A stretch of 64,000 nt of DNA from Chondrilla cf. caribensis (Eukaryota > Porifera > Demospongiae > Chondrillida > Chondrillidae), in contig OZ026561.1 in NCBI GenBank assembly GCA_964020155.1, positions 913,047-977,046 of the forward strand, written 5' to 3'. Each line of letters begins with the position of its first letter. The first letter of the stretch is position 1. The position numbers and the translations under genes are program-made. Shown here piece by piece: positions 1-11,846 of this stretch. The notes below the pieces were generated by a model. That model did no database searches, had not been told where the DNA came from, and was given only the letters and a program-made list of their open reading frames with translations.

Positions 1-685
1 ATTTTATACAGCATAAACCTGATGATAATTGGGTTATACATTATGTGTGTATGTATTTGAGTGTATATTTGGTTGGTGGATGTGTATGGATGTGTACTAC
101 TTGTTATTCTGATGATATCATCTCAACCTCGTACATGTGTTATACCTCAGGCCTCCCGAGGGACACCATGAGTGGTGTTCGGTTGAGGAAGAAGGAAAAA
201 GGACGACTTGTGATAACCTGTAAAGCTGGTGGTAGCTCTTACAAGCTATCGATGCAAGTCAAAAATGAGTAGCAACCTCAAGTCCTACAGAAGTAGCATA
301 AGCAGCGACATCAAGTCTCCTGCACTGTTCTAGTAGTAATGGGATCATAGTACTAACTGGTAAAAAACATTATTAGTGTTAAGCTGATTAGAAACATAAT
401 AAATCTGTACTTATTGCTGGAATTAAATCATAATTGATGCTGAATTAATTTGGCTCATTATGACTAGCATGATTGTGCAATGGCCAATGTGTTAATTCAA
501 CCTTTAGATATTAGATTAGAACACAAACAAACTAGATTACAATAACGGGCAACTTCGAGAAAGGATTCCTGTCCAGATTGCAGAAAGCCAGCTGTAGCCT
601 TCGTCTAGGCATATTATCCATGGTCTAAGCATAGATAATAGAACTCTATTATCTATGGTCTAAGGTTGTGGATGTTAGTTGTTAA

Positions 686-693
686 TGACGTCA
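686..693. promoter_or_regulatory. CRE-like palindrome TGACGTCA, copy 1
   Basis: Perfect 8-bp CREB/ATF consensus in the first copy of the duplicated upstream block. It is conserved in the second copy although the surrounding bases differ. Function is inferred only. Confidence 0.45.
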
Positions 694-912
694 TTGTCTT
701 GACAACGTAGTTTTCTGATTCTGACTCCTGCTTCAAACAACAATGACAACCTTTGGCCCCGCCTCCAAAAGCCATCAACACTTGCAAGTATCAAAACAAA
801 CAAGATGAACAAGATTACAAAATCGAGAACGGATTCCTGTACAGATTGCGGAGAGCCAGATGTAGCCTTCGTCTAGGCATATTATCCATGGTCTAGGTTG
901 AGACATGTTTAA

Positions 913-920
913 TGACGTCA
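913..920. promoter_or_regulatory. CRE-like palindrome TGACGTCA, copy 2
   Basis: Second perfect CREB/ATF consensus, 227 bp downstream of the first and about 220 bp upstream of the sugar transporter ATG. Function is inferred only. Confidence 0.45.
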
Positions 921-1141
921 TTGTCTTGACAGCGTATGGCCGTCTGATTCCGACTTCCGCTTCCAAACGGAGCCCAGATCGGAAGTAATGACAACCCTTG
1001 GCCCGCCTCTAGACGTCATCAGCCCGGGAGCTACTAATTTAAGCCTTCACTCGCCCCGTGCTTGGCTATGATAGACCATGTAGAGGTCATGTGACATTGC
1101 CCTTCTCCCATGTGCTGAGGTGAGTCTTTACTTCGACTGAA

Positions 1142-3142
1142 ATGCCCACGGAACGTTCGCGTTTGCTAGGAGAACGTAGAAGTGACATCCAGTCATCTTT
1201 GGACGACTCGAGATCGTTTGGATCTACTGCAGATGGGATTGAAGCGAACAAGGGACTAATCTCACGCCTTCGTTATGGAAGAGACAGACTGTGGACAATA
1301 CTCTACGCGACCTTTGTCGCGTCTTTAGGGTCTTTCAGTTTCGGATACTGCCTCGGTTATTCCTCACCTGTCCTTGTACAGCTGGGAGATCCTTCGTTTG
1401 CTACTAACATCTCCAAAGCGCCATTTAACACCAGTAGCATACCAACAGACTTTTTTGGGGTCAGTTTCTGTTGTTTTGTGCATTTCGCAGTACTAGTGAC
1501 ATGTGTGACTCAATTACGGTCGGTTCCAAGTGAATGTTTCTATTCACGGGCGAATGGGCCTAATTCTCAGCCTCTTGTTATCTTGCTACCATTGGGTGCA
1601 TTGGGGTAATTTGGATTACCCTATTACCGCCATTGCCACTCTTACTACGTTCGTCTGATTGTCGACCTTTAAAATCGCCATCTCAATTCACCCCAGTGTC
1701 CCAAATCACCCCAGTGTCCCATGTTACCGCAGTGACCCAAATCACCCCAGTGTCCCAAATTACCTAGTCTCGCGTAGCCAGCCCCTTTTCCGGTACGCTT
1801 CCTTATTTGGAAGCGGGAAAAGGGTCTGGTGCAAAACGCCGCTTTTTCTGTTACTGGTGTCCAGCGGAAGTAGGGACACTTGCTAAATATTAATTGCTTT
1901 GAAGTGATGCTGCAATCGATCAACACTGAATATTGGGTGATCTGGCCTACGTATGGGGTTCGGAAAAAACGTTGTTTTCGGATTTTTTTCGTTTAGCCAT
2001 CGACTCATGCCTAAATCTACGCCATCCGAGTTAATCGTCGTCATCTTTTTGAAGACATTTAATGTTGTGCATCTATGTTTTGTTCTTCTTGCACATGACG
2101 GATTTTTTCATAGATTCTTTCCAACTACAAGTTTACAGCCTTGCTACGCTCAGAATACAAACGTTGAAAACCTCCCGGAGTCGGCCACACGAGACTAGGA
2201 TAACAGAGAAGAAAGAAAGGAACTCGAATATCCAATCCGAGGGCTGAAAACTTAAAAGACCTCACTATAGTGTCTGTTATCCTTAACGATACCAAAGTAT
2301 ACAATTTGTGTTTCGGAGAAACATAAGTGAAGGAAGAAACTATAAATCCGTTGCTGATGTACAGGCAGAGGTGGAAAGATAGCGTACGTAGTTTAGAGTG
2401 TCTATGAGCGCACAAATGGCTTAAAACAGCCTATTTAAACTAATCGTTGACTCCTTTTCTTACATTTTACCTGTTATCGTGCCTGAAGTAATCCATTGCG
2501 CACTTCGAAAGAAACAGTTTCAACTTCGGCGACTATTCTGTACCTGTTTACACACTTTCGGCATCACTTCAAAGCAATTAATATTTAGCAAGTGTCCCTA
2601 CTTCCGCTGGACACCAGTAACAGAAAAAGCGGCGTTTTGCACCAGACCCTTTTCCCGCTTCCAAATAAGGAAGCGTACCGGAAAAGGGGCTGGCTACGCG
2701 AGACTACAAATTACCCCAGTGTCCCAAATTACCCCAGTGTCCCAAATTACCCCAGTGTCCCAAATCAACCCAGTGTCCCAAATCAACCCAGTGTCCCTAA
2801 ATCACCCCAGTGTTGCTCAAACCAACGCATACGTAATTTGAGTTCAAATATGATATTTTCATCACAGTTTCTCAAACTTGCTATTTATGGTGTCTGTTTT
2901 CAAGTTTGTGTGGCACTTGATGTATTCGAATCAGTATGAGCTGTTTACAATACATAAAAGAACATACTATCTCACATGCCACAAGTACAGTAATGGTGTG
3001 TGCATACTCATCTACATTACATATGTATATATCTACGTACGTGCATGCAACTGTTTGTACGTGGCATATTGAATATGAAAATGTTAACTACCATTGCAAT
3101 AACACTGACATACACGCACACCCACACACACACACACACACA

Positions 3143-3197
<55 letters not shown>

Positions 3198-3774
3198 AAA
3201 TTAATTCTTTTTGACTTGTTGTCAGGGATTGGTGCCGATTGGAGCAGCTTTGGGAGGAATTACAGTTGGAACAATTGCAGACTTTGTTGGTAGGAGGCAG
3301 GCAATGATGTTGTCTGGGATACCATATCTCGTTGGTTGGACACTCATCGCAGTCTCTAGAGCCACTCAGGGGACTGCATTCTACGCACTCACTCTCTCCG
3401 GCCGTTTCATAACCGGCTATGCCTGTGGATGTGCATCGCTGCTGGTTCCGGTAGGTTAGCATGTCCGTGTGTCCACTCACATACCAAATGTATGCCAACT
3501 TTCTCAGAACTGGGATTTCACAAATTTGAATAATGATATTATTCACGTTTTTCTCCCTATTCTTTAAAACTATTTTTAAAGATTTGTTTATTTGTTATTC
3601 ACGTATGACAATAAATTGTAATCAAGTTATTGATCTGTAAACTATATTAGAATTGTTTGGAAAATTGGCTGACACATGGTACATACGTACACACGTGCAT
3701 GATCACATGTGTACAAACATGCACACACACACACACATGCACACACCACACACGCACATGCACACACCACACAT

Positions 3775-3837
<63 letters not shown>

Positions 3838-4983
3838 ACACACGCACACAAGTATATTGTGTTTTATCCATTTTTCCATTTTCAGATGTACATATCAGAA
3901 TCCTCCCCTGCCTTCCTAAGAGGGGCCCTTGGAGCTTGGCCTCAATTGTCTGTTACAGTGGGGATCGGTCTGGTCTATGGCCTGGGAGCCATACCAGCCC
4001 AAATGGATGACTACAAGTACTTCTCGTATGAATACATTGCAGTAGTGGCCTTTGCGTTGGTCTTGCTGTACGAAGTCTTACTCTTCACTATAAAGGACTC
4101 GCCGTATTGGCTCATTCAGAAAAAGTACAAGGATGCTGCCCGCAATGCCCTTCATTGGTTCCGAGGACCATCTGCTGATGTTGAACATGAGATGGAGAAG
4201 ATTTCAAGAGCCTTATCCAAGGACAGGAAGGTCTCTTTCTTACAAGCGTTGAAGCTTTTTCGCAAGCGCACCGTTTGGAAGCCACTCATCCTGACGTGTT
4301 TCATAATGTTTTTCCAGCAGTTCTGTGGGATCAATGCAGTTATATTCTATTCCGCAACCATTTTCAAAGTTGGAAAGGTCAAATCGGCTATCCTGGTGTC
4401 TGCAGGTACTGTGGGTGGTACTCAGATTGTAGCCACTTTGGTGTGTGTGCTCCTTACAGATCTCGTGGGAAGAAGAATTCTTCTCCTGGTCGGTGCAGCC
4501 GGAATGGCTCTAAGCTCTGTTGCCATGGGAGTGTTCTTTTACGAGACCAGAGACCCTGTGTGTAGTAACACTCCTAGTTTGGACGTCTGTCAGCCTGCCT
4601 TTAGTGCTTTAGCCATTGTGAGTATGGTGGTGTACATTACTGCCTTCTCCATCGGTTGGGGTGCCATTCCATGGCTTCTCTCCTCCGAGATGTTCCCGCT
4701 GATTGTGAAGGGGAAGTGCATGGGTATAGCTACGTTCCTTAACTGGTCGCTGGCCGCTGTTATATCGTTTGGCTACCAGTGGTACTCCAGTGATGCTGTT
4801 GTGCACTCGTATGGAGCATTCTGGACATTCGCAGGTATTTGCATCTTAGCCTTCATATTCGTGTTAATTTTTCTTCCCGAGACAAGGGGGAAAACCCTAG
4901 AGGAAATTGAAGCCCACTTTGCTGGTAAACACTATTCAGACCTAGTACTTCAAGAGGAAGGTGTCAACGTTATTATGTCCTAA
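1142..4983 (+). CDS. SLC2A8-like: Facilitative sugar transporter, class III GLUT (GLUT6/8-like), 3 exons
   Basis: Exons 1142-1459, 3226-3450 and 3886-4983 join in phase 0 to a 546-residue major facilitator protein expected to carry hexoses through 12 membrane helices. The ATG at 1142 is the first in frame. The N-terminus has an ERSRLL dileucine signal of the [DE]xxxL[LI] type, known in GLUT6/GLUT8 to hold the protein in endosomes or lysosomes. Family motifs follow in order: DFVGRR (residues 125-130), KDSPYWL in place of PESPRWL after helix 6, QQFCGIN (325-331), DLVGRR after helix 8, WGAIPWLLSSEMFP with a KGK turn in helix 10, and LPETRG at the C-terminus. The IPWLLSSEMFP stretch fits GLUT8/GLUT6 best. 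Length is slightly above the usual 480-510. All donors are GT and acceptors AG (gtcagt, gtaggt; ttgtcag, ttttcag). Both introns carry an (AC)n tract before the acceptor. The exact SLC2A orthologue is not settled. Confidence 0.92.
1689..2818. repeat. 18-bp minisatellite (CCCCAGTGTCCCAAAT type) split by a transposon
   Basis: Units of about 18 bp (core CCCCAGTGTCCCAAATTA) occur at 1689-1764 and 2707-2818 in the same orientation. They flank the inverted-repeat element at 1765-2706, so the element inserted into an existing array or the array grew around it. It lies in intron 1 of the sugar transporter. Confidence 0.85.
1765..2706. mobile_element. Non-autonomous DNA transposon with perfect 146-bp TIRs and 9-bp TSD (MULE-like)
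   Basis: Bases 1765-1910 and 2561-2706 are exact reverse complements over 146 bp, starting TAGTCTCGCG. A 9-bp direct repeat, CAAATTACC, flanks the element (1756-1764 and 2707-2715). The 650-bp interior has no ORF above about 100 codons and nothing like a transposase, so the copy is non-autonomous. Long TIRs with 9-bp target duplications are typical of Mutator-like elements; the superfamily call is inferred. Identical TIRs imply a recent insertion or arm homogenisation. The target sits in an 18-bp tandem array, so part of the TSD match could come from the array. Confidence 0.8.
3113..3845. repeat. (CA)n tracts in sugar transporter introns
   Basis: Tracts at about 3113-3195 and 3720-3839 are (CA)n on the coding strand. 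The first ends about 30 bp before the exon 2 acceptor and the second about 45 bp before the exon 3 acceptor. In the transcript both are 3'-splice-site-proximal (AC)n. Confidence 0.9.
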
Positions 4984-6404
4984 AGGAAGTGTTCTTTTCT
5001 ATGCAACATGTTTAGTATAGCTACTTGTGTGCACATCTTACTATTCATGAGTTATTGTGTATGTGTACATACTAAAATAATAGGAAATTAATTCTTTATA
5101 CCACTATTATAATTAATGTCTGGAATTATGTGTCCATATTGCGCAAGATACGTACGTACCTATAATATTATCGTTTATGAATAATACTAGGTGTGCACAT
5201 AGTGCAGAACCTCGCTTGTATATTAGTGTGGTAGCTATGGAGGGAGGTCAACTTCAGCTTCCATTTTTATCTCGCTAGGAAAAAGAATCTTTGCTGGTAG
5301 CTAGGTAGAGTCAGTCTGGGAATGAAATTGAGAAAGTCTATTAACTGTTTTTCAAGCTTTTCGCCCATCGTTAAAATTTTGGGCAACAATGATCAGTGAC
5401 ATTACTGTCAACTAGAAAGAAGAGTTTTATCAAAATTACCAGAACGGCAACCGTAATACGCGGAAACGCCATGTTCCAAACAGTCACGCGCATGCCTACA
5501 CGCACATGTCATGACGTCACACTTTTGCAAATGGCTGACAAGATGGACGTCATCATGGCCGGCCAATTCTAGGTCCCGAACGACGTTACGGCATACCCTA
5601 CTTACGCCGAAAGGAAAGTCAAAAATCGTTACGCAAAATTTTTAGATAACTTGTTTTTTAACGTTTTAAGAGTTCTGGTAATCGCATAGCAAGAAGAGTG
5701 CCGCCGTGAAGGAAAGAAATGTGAGTTGCCTTTTCTTACGCGTTGCGCAAACTCCAGGTTGTCTGTACAAACGTTCGTTACTTTATTCTGTAGCACGCCG
5801 ATGCCCGCTCACACCAGCATCGACCAATATCGAATTTCGTTCACGAGCACTTTGAAACTCTCGGCGAAAGAAAGCACAAATGGGACAAAATCTTAGAATT
5901 TTTAACCCGGAAACTAATCAAATGAGTGGGCGCCAACTCTGGGCACCCCTATGCGACGGAACTCTGGGCACCCCTATGCGACGGAAACAGATAACCTCGC
6001 GGTATAAACCGCTCGGTAATTAGTCTCTGACTAGTTCAGACAGAGTCTGAAGGGGCTCGCCTAAGCTCGCCCTGTTAGCAGGGGTCAGCATAGATGCACA
6101 GTAGCTGGCATCGAAAACGTACACACAGACACTGACTGATGTCTGCAGCATGCATGCTCTATTCAGGCGATTATGGAAATGCCACCATATAGCTAGGAAC
6201 AATAGCAGCTGATGTAAGCGTTTCGACAACAGCTAAGTACATGCAGTGTGCTGGGTTCTGCTGATGTGCAGTAGTTGCAGTAGTGACAACATGTTTGAAT
6301 TTATTCCATGTTGCAGCGCAGAGATGTCTGTGTTGTATTGAAGGATGACAATGATTTTATAGATGTATTACACAGCATCAAAATGAGTCAATGCGTAAAT
6401 ATAA

Positions 6405-6452
6405 AACCCTAACCCTACCCTAACCCTAACCCTATCCTAACTCTACCTTAAC
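6405..6452. repeat. Interstitial telomere-like (CCCTAA)n tract
   Basis: A short degenerate run of CCCTAA units (TTAGGG on the minus strand, the animal telomere repeat). Two further TTAGGG units are near 33023-33035. It is too short and too internal to be a chromosome end. Confidence 0.7.
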
Positions 6453-6909
6453 TTACTCCCTACTCCAAACGTATTATAGGAAGAAATACCAAATGTTGAT
6501 AAGTGTGTACATCAAAATGCATTGATGTTATCCCATTGTGTTAGACAGCTACAGCTTGCCCCATTCAGGTGCATATGTCAGCATGTGCACATAGGGTCTG
6601 TCCCATTTAGCAGCAGATGTGCCCAAGTTGAAGTACAGGAACAATGGCAGTTGATGTATGCGTGTCGACAACGTTACTTTGCGTTTCTATGTGTGAGACC
6701 ATACGACATGTATTTCGAGATTCCTTGTTCCACAAGAGAATCATTCAGACACAAAAGGTTCAAAAGCATTGATATGTGGTCTAAATAACCATGTAACAGT
6801 TTTAGTATGGTCAAAATAATGAGAAATAGATGTTTTAACACGTAAGATATAACGCCCGACTCGCCGAAGAAGGACCCTACTCCCCCGGTCGTTTCCTGCC
6901 TTTCAGAAG

Positions 6910-7200
6910 ATGTCCCGAGTGTCCCCGCGTCTTTCTCGTTCTAGAAGAATGTTTCATGTGTTTGTCGAACGGTTCGAAGGTGATCAATTCGGCCAGTACC
7001 AGAATTGGCAGTCGATCAAAATGGCACGGCGTCCCAAAGAAAGAATCGTCAACGTGTTCGAAAAATCGCCTCGATCGTCTCGAAAAGGACATCCACGTCT
7101 TTCTCCAGACGTACCAGATATCATGAAAAGTGTTTCCGTCCTTCAGAGGGTCGTACGATCGCGCCAGACGTCGAAAACGTTGGCCAAATTGTTGGCCTAA
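6910..7200 (+). CDS. Unrecognised 96-codon ORF in a CpG-rich patch
   Basis: An ATG-to-TAA ORF encodes a strongly basic, Arg/Ser-rich 96-residue protein. It matches no family I know and has no signal peptide or membrane segment. The patch from about 6850 to 7200 is much richer in CpG and TCG than its AT-rich surroundings, and the opposite strand is also open for 71 codons. It ends 270 bp before the RNF14-like ATG, so it could be a small gene, an upstream exon or UTR, or CpG-biased non-coding DNA. I cannot tell which. Confidence 0.2.
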   Translation: MSRVSPRLSRSRRMFHVFVERFEGDQFGQYQNWQSIKMARRPKERIVNVFEKSPRSSRKGHPRLSPDVPDIMKSVSVLQRVVRSRQTSKTLAKLLA

Positions 7201-7472
7201 ATACGTAATACAAACATATATATATATATTTCCACACCGGAAGCGTAGGCGGGCAGGCGGCCGACTCGCAAGAGAGGGGCTCGCTTAGGCTCGCCCCAAT
7301 TAACGCCCTAGGCGTCTAAAGCATGTTCGTTGATGATGATTGCACAATCCTGACAACAGTAGTGAAAATGGCCGCGATGATACTGATTCCGGCGTGTTGC
7401 AACTAATATTCCTTGTGTATTAGCATTATACTAGCTGTAAGTTACCGAATACACTTTAACCAGGTAATTCTG

Positions 7473-7708
7473 ATGGCAAGTTACCAAGACCCGGGAGCTA
7501 TCTCTACTTCGAGCAGTTCTCTAAAAAGAGGACCTTCGTTGCCAGACAACATGGATCGTCAAACTGCGGAATTGGAGGTTTTATTCAGTATGTTCGGAGA
7601 AGACATAACGATGGTTACTGAAAATCAAGAGTTTAGAGTAAGTGCTTGATGTCATAACCGAACTTGGCAATAACCGTTCCACGTATGTAGTGTGCGCGCG
7701 TGTGTGTA

Positions 7709-7748
<40 letters not shown>

Positions 7749-8522
7749 CTGTACTGTTTTTTGACATTCATATTTTACTAACAACCTCTACACGGTCTTT
7801 CTATAGGTGGCTGTTCACCTAGATTCTGCACAATCCGGCAAAAATCTTCAATTACTCACTCCATTTATGGGTGGGAAGGAGGCCGTTAATCCCTCCCATC
7901 CGCCCACATTGGAACGACAAGTATCCACAGATGGCAAGCAATGCTATCCCGTCTCTGTCACCTTCCTCCCTCCCCTCACCCTCTGCATAGCCTACCACGA
8001 TCGTTATCCATCTGAAAGACCGCCGTACTTTGACCTTCATGCTCAGTGGCTGGATAGGAGGCTGCTCTCCAGGCTGAGAGAAGAGATCGATAAGCAGTTC
8101 ACCCCCGGGTGCGAATTTGTGTACGACCTGGTGGAATACCTTCGCATGGAGTTCCTGCCATTATACCTCACCGTGCAAGCAAGTGAACATGTGTTTTTGA
8201 TGGGCAAGGAAGCCACAGACAGTCCTCTCGCAGGAAGTGGAAGCTCTGGGATAATGTTCGTGCCTTCTTCATCAGTTGTCAAGGATTTAGAGGAATATGA
8301 TTGCTATAGAAGACATGAGATTTTCCTCAGGGAGAAGCACCTGTGTGATATCTGCACTGAGGATAGGAAAGGGGAGTTTTTCCCAGAATCCAGACTTCCC
8401 TGTGGTCACCTGTTTTGTAGTGAATGTCTTGGACAATATTGTGAGGTTTGTACGTACCTACTGTGTACATGCTTGTGTGTATGCATGTGTGTACATCTGT
8501 GTGTATGTCTGTGTATATGTAC

Positions 8523-8619
<97 letters not shown>

Positions 8620-9152
8620 ATTTGTATGCATGTTCATTTATGGTGTAGGGGGTGGTAACAACATGTACATGTACTGTACGTACCAATAATTCACTTCGTA
8701 TAAGTGGTTTTTACCACATGTTTGCAGACAAAGTTGAATTCCGGAGGAGTTGGCAAACTGCATTGTCCAACTCCAGATTGCTCTGCCGCTGTGTCTCTTC
8801 TTGTGCTTAGAGCAGTGCTGAATGATGACCTGTTTGAGAGGTAAGTACATACGTATGTACATACACACATACAGTATGCACACACACGCATAATATAGTA
8901 TATACGTACATGCATATGTACATACGTGTGGTGTGTGTGTATGCATACACAAGATGATATGTACATGTGTACATATGTATCTTATATGATTGTGTATGAG
9001 CAGTATTCGTTACCAATACGGGATGTACGTACGTATATTGTATGTAACTATGATCTTATAGAAACATCATTTCCACAGGTACGTAAATAGTAAGGCTCTT
9101 GTGTATATGTACCTGTGTGTGTATACATGTGTGTGTGTTTGTGTGTGTGTGT

Positions 9153-9211
<59 letters not shown>

Positions 9212-9232
9212 TGTGTGTGTGTGTGTGTGTAC

Positions 9233-9289
<57 letters not shown>

Positions 9290-10361
9290 ATGCATACATG
9301 TACTCACCTGATTCACACATGCTTATCAAGCACGATGTAGTGACGTATGCACAATACTTCATGTAGGCCTGCTCCCCCTGGTACAGATATGAAAGGTTGT
9401 TGGATGAGTTCGTCTGTGACACTACACCTGGTGTGGTCTACTGCCCCCGTCCCGGCTGCCGTTCGAGGGTCTTTTCCGACCCGGATGACTCTCTCGCGGT
9501 CTGCGATATGTGCAGGTACCCTTTCTGCAAGGCCTGCAGTGGGCTGTGGCATGGAGAACAGCCCTGTAAGACGATTGCCATGGTTAGCAGTGTGGACTAT
9601 GTGATCACACATACAGAGGAACCTCTCTATTACAAACCTCTGAATAGCAGAAACCTCTATAATAAGGACCCCATTCTGTGTCCCAGTGTAGTGCTGTGGT
9701 GTACTACATGACCCCTGAATTGAGGAAACCTCTGTAATAAGGACTAAAATCAAGGTCCCAAAGTGTCCGTAATAGAGAGGTTCCACTGTACATGTTATCT
9801 TTGTACATATGTGTGTTGGTGGTGGTGGAGTCTAGATAATATGCAAGTTCTGAAGCAGTGAAGGAATTCATGCATCTGAAATTCTACGTATAAATAGCGC
9901 TGGGAATCAGCTATTATTAAATCAAATATCAATCAACTAATCGATTAAGTGAGTATAGCTCAAAACCACTCCTACCTTATTGGATAGACTAGGTAGTCAT
10001 CCAATAGATGTGATGTGGAGTCTTTAGAGTCTTTTCGACACTTCAGGTACTCTTGAAGTACAAATTGAACCCATGGAGTGAAGGTTCTGGGTAATATGGT
10101 GGGGGTGGCTTCCTGGTCTAATATAGTATTATAATAGAATATCTGAATTATATGCAGTATTGTAGATACTGCCAGTGAGTGGAATATCCTTGCAGTGCAT
10201 TTTTGTACAGTATGTTAAGTTACTGTTAACGTGCTCTTACTGCAGAAAGGAGAGGAGGACTCCTTTGAGGAGAGATTGAGGAAGATAGAACAGAATGAAA
10301 AAAGTGTACCAGAACACAAGAAACGAGAAATGATTGCAGATCTGAAAGTGTGTACTGTCTC

Positions 10362-10428
<67 letters not shown>

Positions 10429-11770
10429 ATACGTATGTGCATATCAGTAATGGTTGTATGTATACAAGTGATTGGTACATATGTACGTATGTATATTATA
10501 TAGAGGCAATGGTTTTCCGTTTCAAAAAAACACATTTTCCATTTCAGCTTTTCATCAATTCCGTTTCAAGCTTGATTTTAATGCAATCTCCGTTTCAGAA
10601 ATAATTTAAATCAATTAACACCAAATAATTTATTTAAAATCAATGTAGAATGCAATTGAGGTACGTATAATTGCACAGTGAATGTAAATCAAAAATGACC
10701 CTCAATATCTCCATTGTGGTACAACATGACTAGTCGCTTCGTATTCTCCTCTGTCAATGTTTCACGTCTGTCATTCAGAAGATGTTTGTAATGAGAAAAA
10801 CTTCTCTCAACATCAACTGAAGCAACTGGTACCCAGATGGCGTGTGAAGCGATGGCAGCCAAATTCGGGAATCGGTCTTTCATGCGATTCCAGAATTCAG
10901 AAATTTGAAATGGGTTGGGTAGCTCTTCACAATATTGAACGTAAATTAACCATTCTTCTAGCAGCTGAGAAGATGGATCCTCAAGGGACTTGATGGCAGT
11001 GTAGTCTCCTATGTTGTGTGTGAGTGTTGGCAATTGACGTGGATCAAAAATTCTCACAGCTTTGTAGTGTGGATATGCGGGATGACTATCTAAGTGAGTC
11101 TCCAGTTTTTGAAGGGAAAGAGCAAACACAGCTTGAAACGACTTGCGGTGATCCTTCACGGTGTCGACTCGGGTGAAATCAATGCTGTGTTCACAAAAGC
11201 GACAAAACAGTACTCCGCCATCAGAATAAAGATCACTCTCGAACTGTTTTGCTCGCTCCTCAGCAGTTACGCGGGATATCGGGGTACTTCTTTTGGCTTT
11301 CTTAGGTAGTGGAAGGATCGATTCAGCCATCTTTCTTATTGACACGTGGCGCGGTAACGAAGGTGCGAATTCGAATACCTACTGGTGACAGTTTTTTTTT
11401 TTTTTTCAGGGTGAAAGCAATATAGGTAAATCCGTTTCAGATTGCTATTTCCGTGAATTCCGTCCGTTTTCCGCGATCGCGGAAAACCATTGCCTCTATA
11501 TATACAATGGTACATACACACACAGGTGAGCATATGGACAGCTAGTAACCCTGTCAGGAAGTGCCCAAGATGTGGCTATCTTGTTACAAAAGACGGAGGC
11601 TGTAATAAAATGTCCTGTGCCAAGTGTGGTTCCTGTTTCTGTTGGATATGTGGACGAACAATTGGAGGGTAATCGAGTGTGTGTGTGCATGCACTCGCAT
11701 GTATGTGTGTGTTTGTGTTTGTGTGTGGTGTGTGTGGTGTGCATATGTGATTTGTGTGTGTGTGTGTGTA

Positions 11771-11846
<76 letters not shown>

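Larger units (their letters stand above)
521..1021. repeat. Tandemly duplicated block upstream of the sugar transporter gene
   Basis: Two diverged copies (about 521-778 and 794-1021) share the same series of blocks: a stretch ending in GGATTCCTGT, then TAGCCTTCGTCTAGGCATAT, then CCATGGTCTA, then TAATGACGTCATTGTCTTGA, then a GACAACC-TTGGCC stretch. Both copies contain a perfect TGACGTCA palindrome (686-693 and 913-920), the consensus CREB/ATF site. Only copy 1 has an 11-bp perfect hairpin (arms 631-641 and 646-656, loop AACT). The block ends about 120 bp before the ATG at 1142, so it probably includes promoter or 5' UTR sequence; promoter function is inferred. Confidence 0.7.
4984..7472. other. 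Intergenic region between sugar transporter and RNF14-like gene
   Basis: No conserved gene was recognised. It contains a 25-bp exact tandem duplication (5935-5959 and 5960-5984), a TGACGTCA site at 5512-5519, a telomere-like tract at 6405-6452, and two diverged copies of an AGGAACAAT-GCAG-TGATGTA-GCG segment at about 6191-6227 and 6639-6671. Two related GGGGCTCGC-TAG-GCTCGCCC motifs sit at about 6052 and 7276. A CpG-rich 96-codon ORF is listed separately. Confidence 0.6.
7695..11845. repeat. (GT)n tracts in the RNF14-like gene introns
   Basis: Main tracts: 7695-7747 (intron 1), 8461-8627 (intron 2), 9113-9287 (intron 3), 10365-10426 (intron 5) and 11675-11845 (intron 6). All read (GU)n in the transcript. 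Those of introns 2, 5 and 6 begin 7-20 bp after the 5' splice site; that of intron 3 is closer to the 3' end. Confidence 0.9.

Noticed and set aside
7413..7472. 20-codon upstream extension of the RNF14-like protein
   Set aside because: No ATG begins it, and the RWD domain starts naturally after the ATG at 7473.
11331..11345. Five-codon N-terminal extension of the hAT-derived ORF
   Set aside because: It begins with GTG; the first ATG is at 11330-11328.
10485..11510. 8-bp target duplication around the hAT remnant
   Set aside because: The flanks are TATATA-rich and the candidate repeats match only in part, so I could not fix a duplication.
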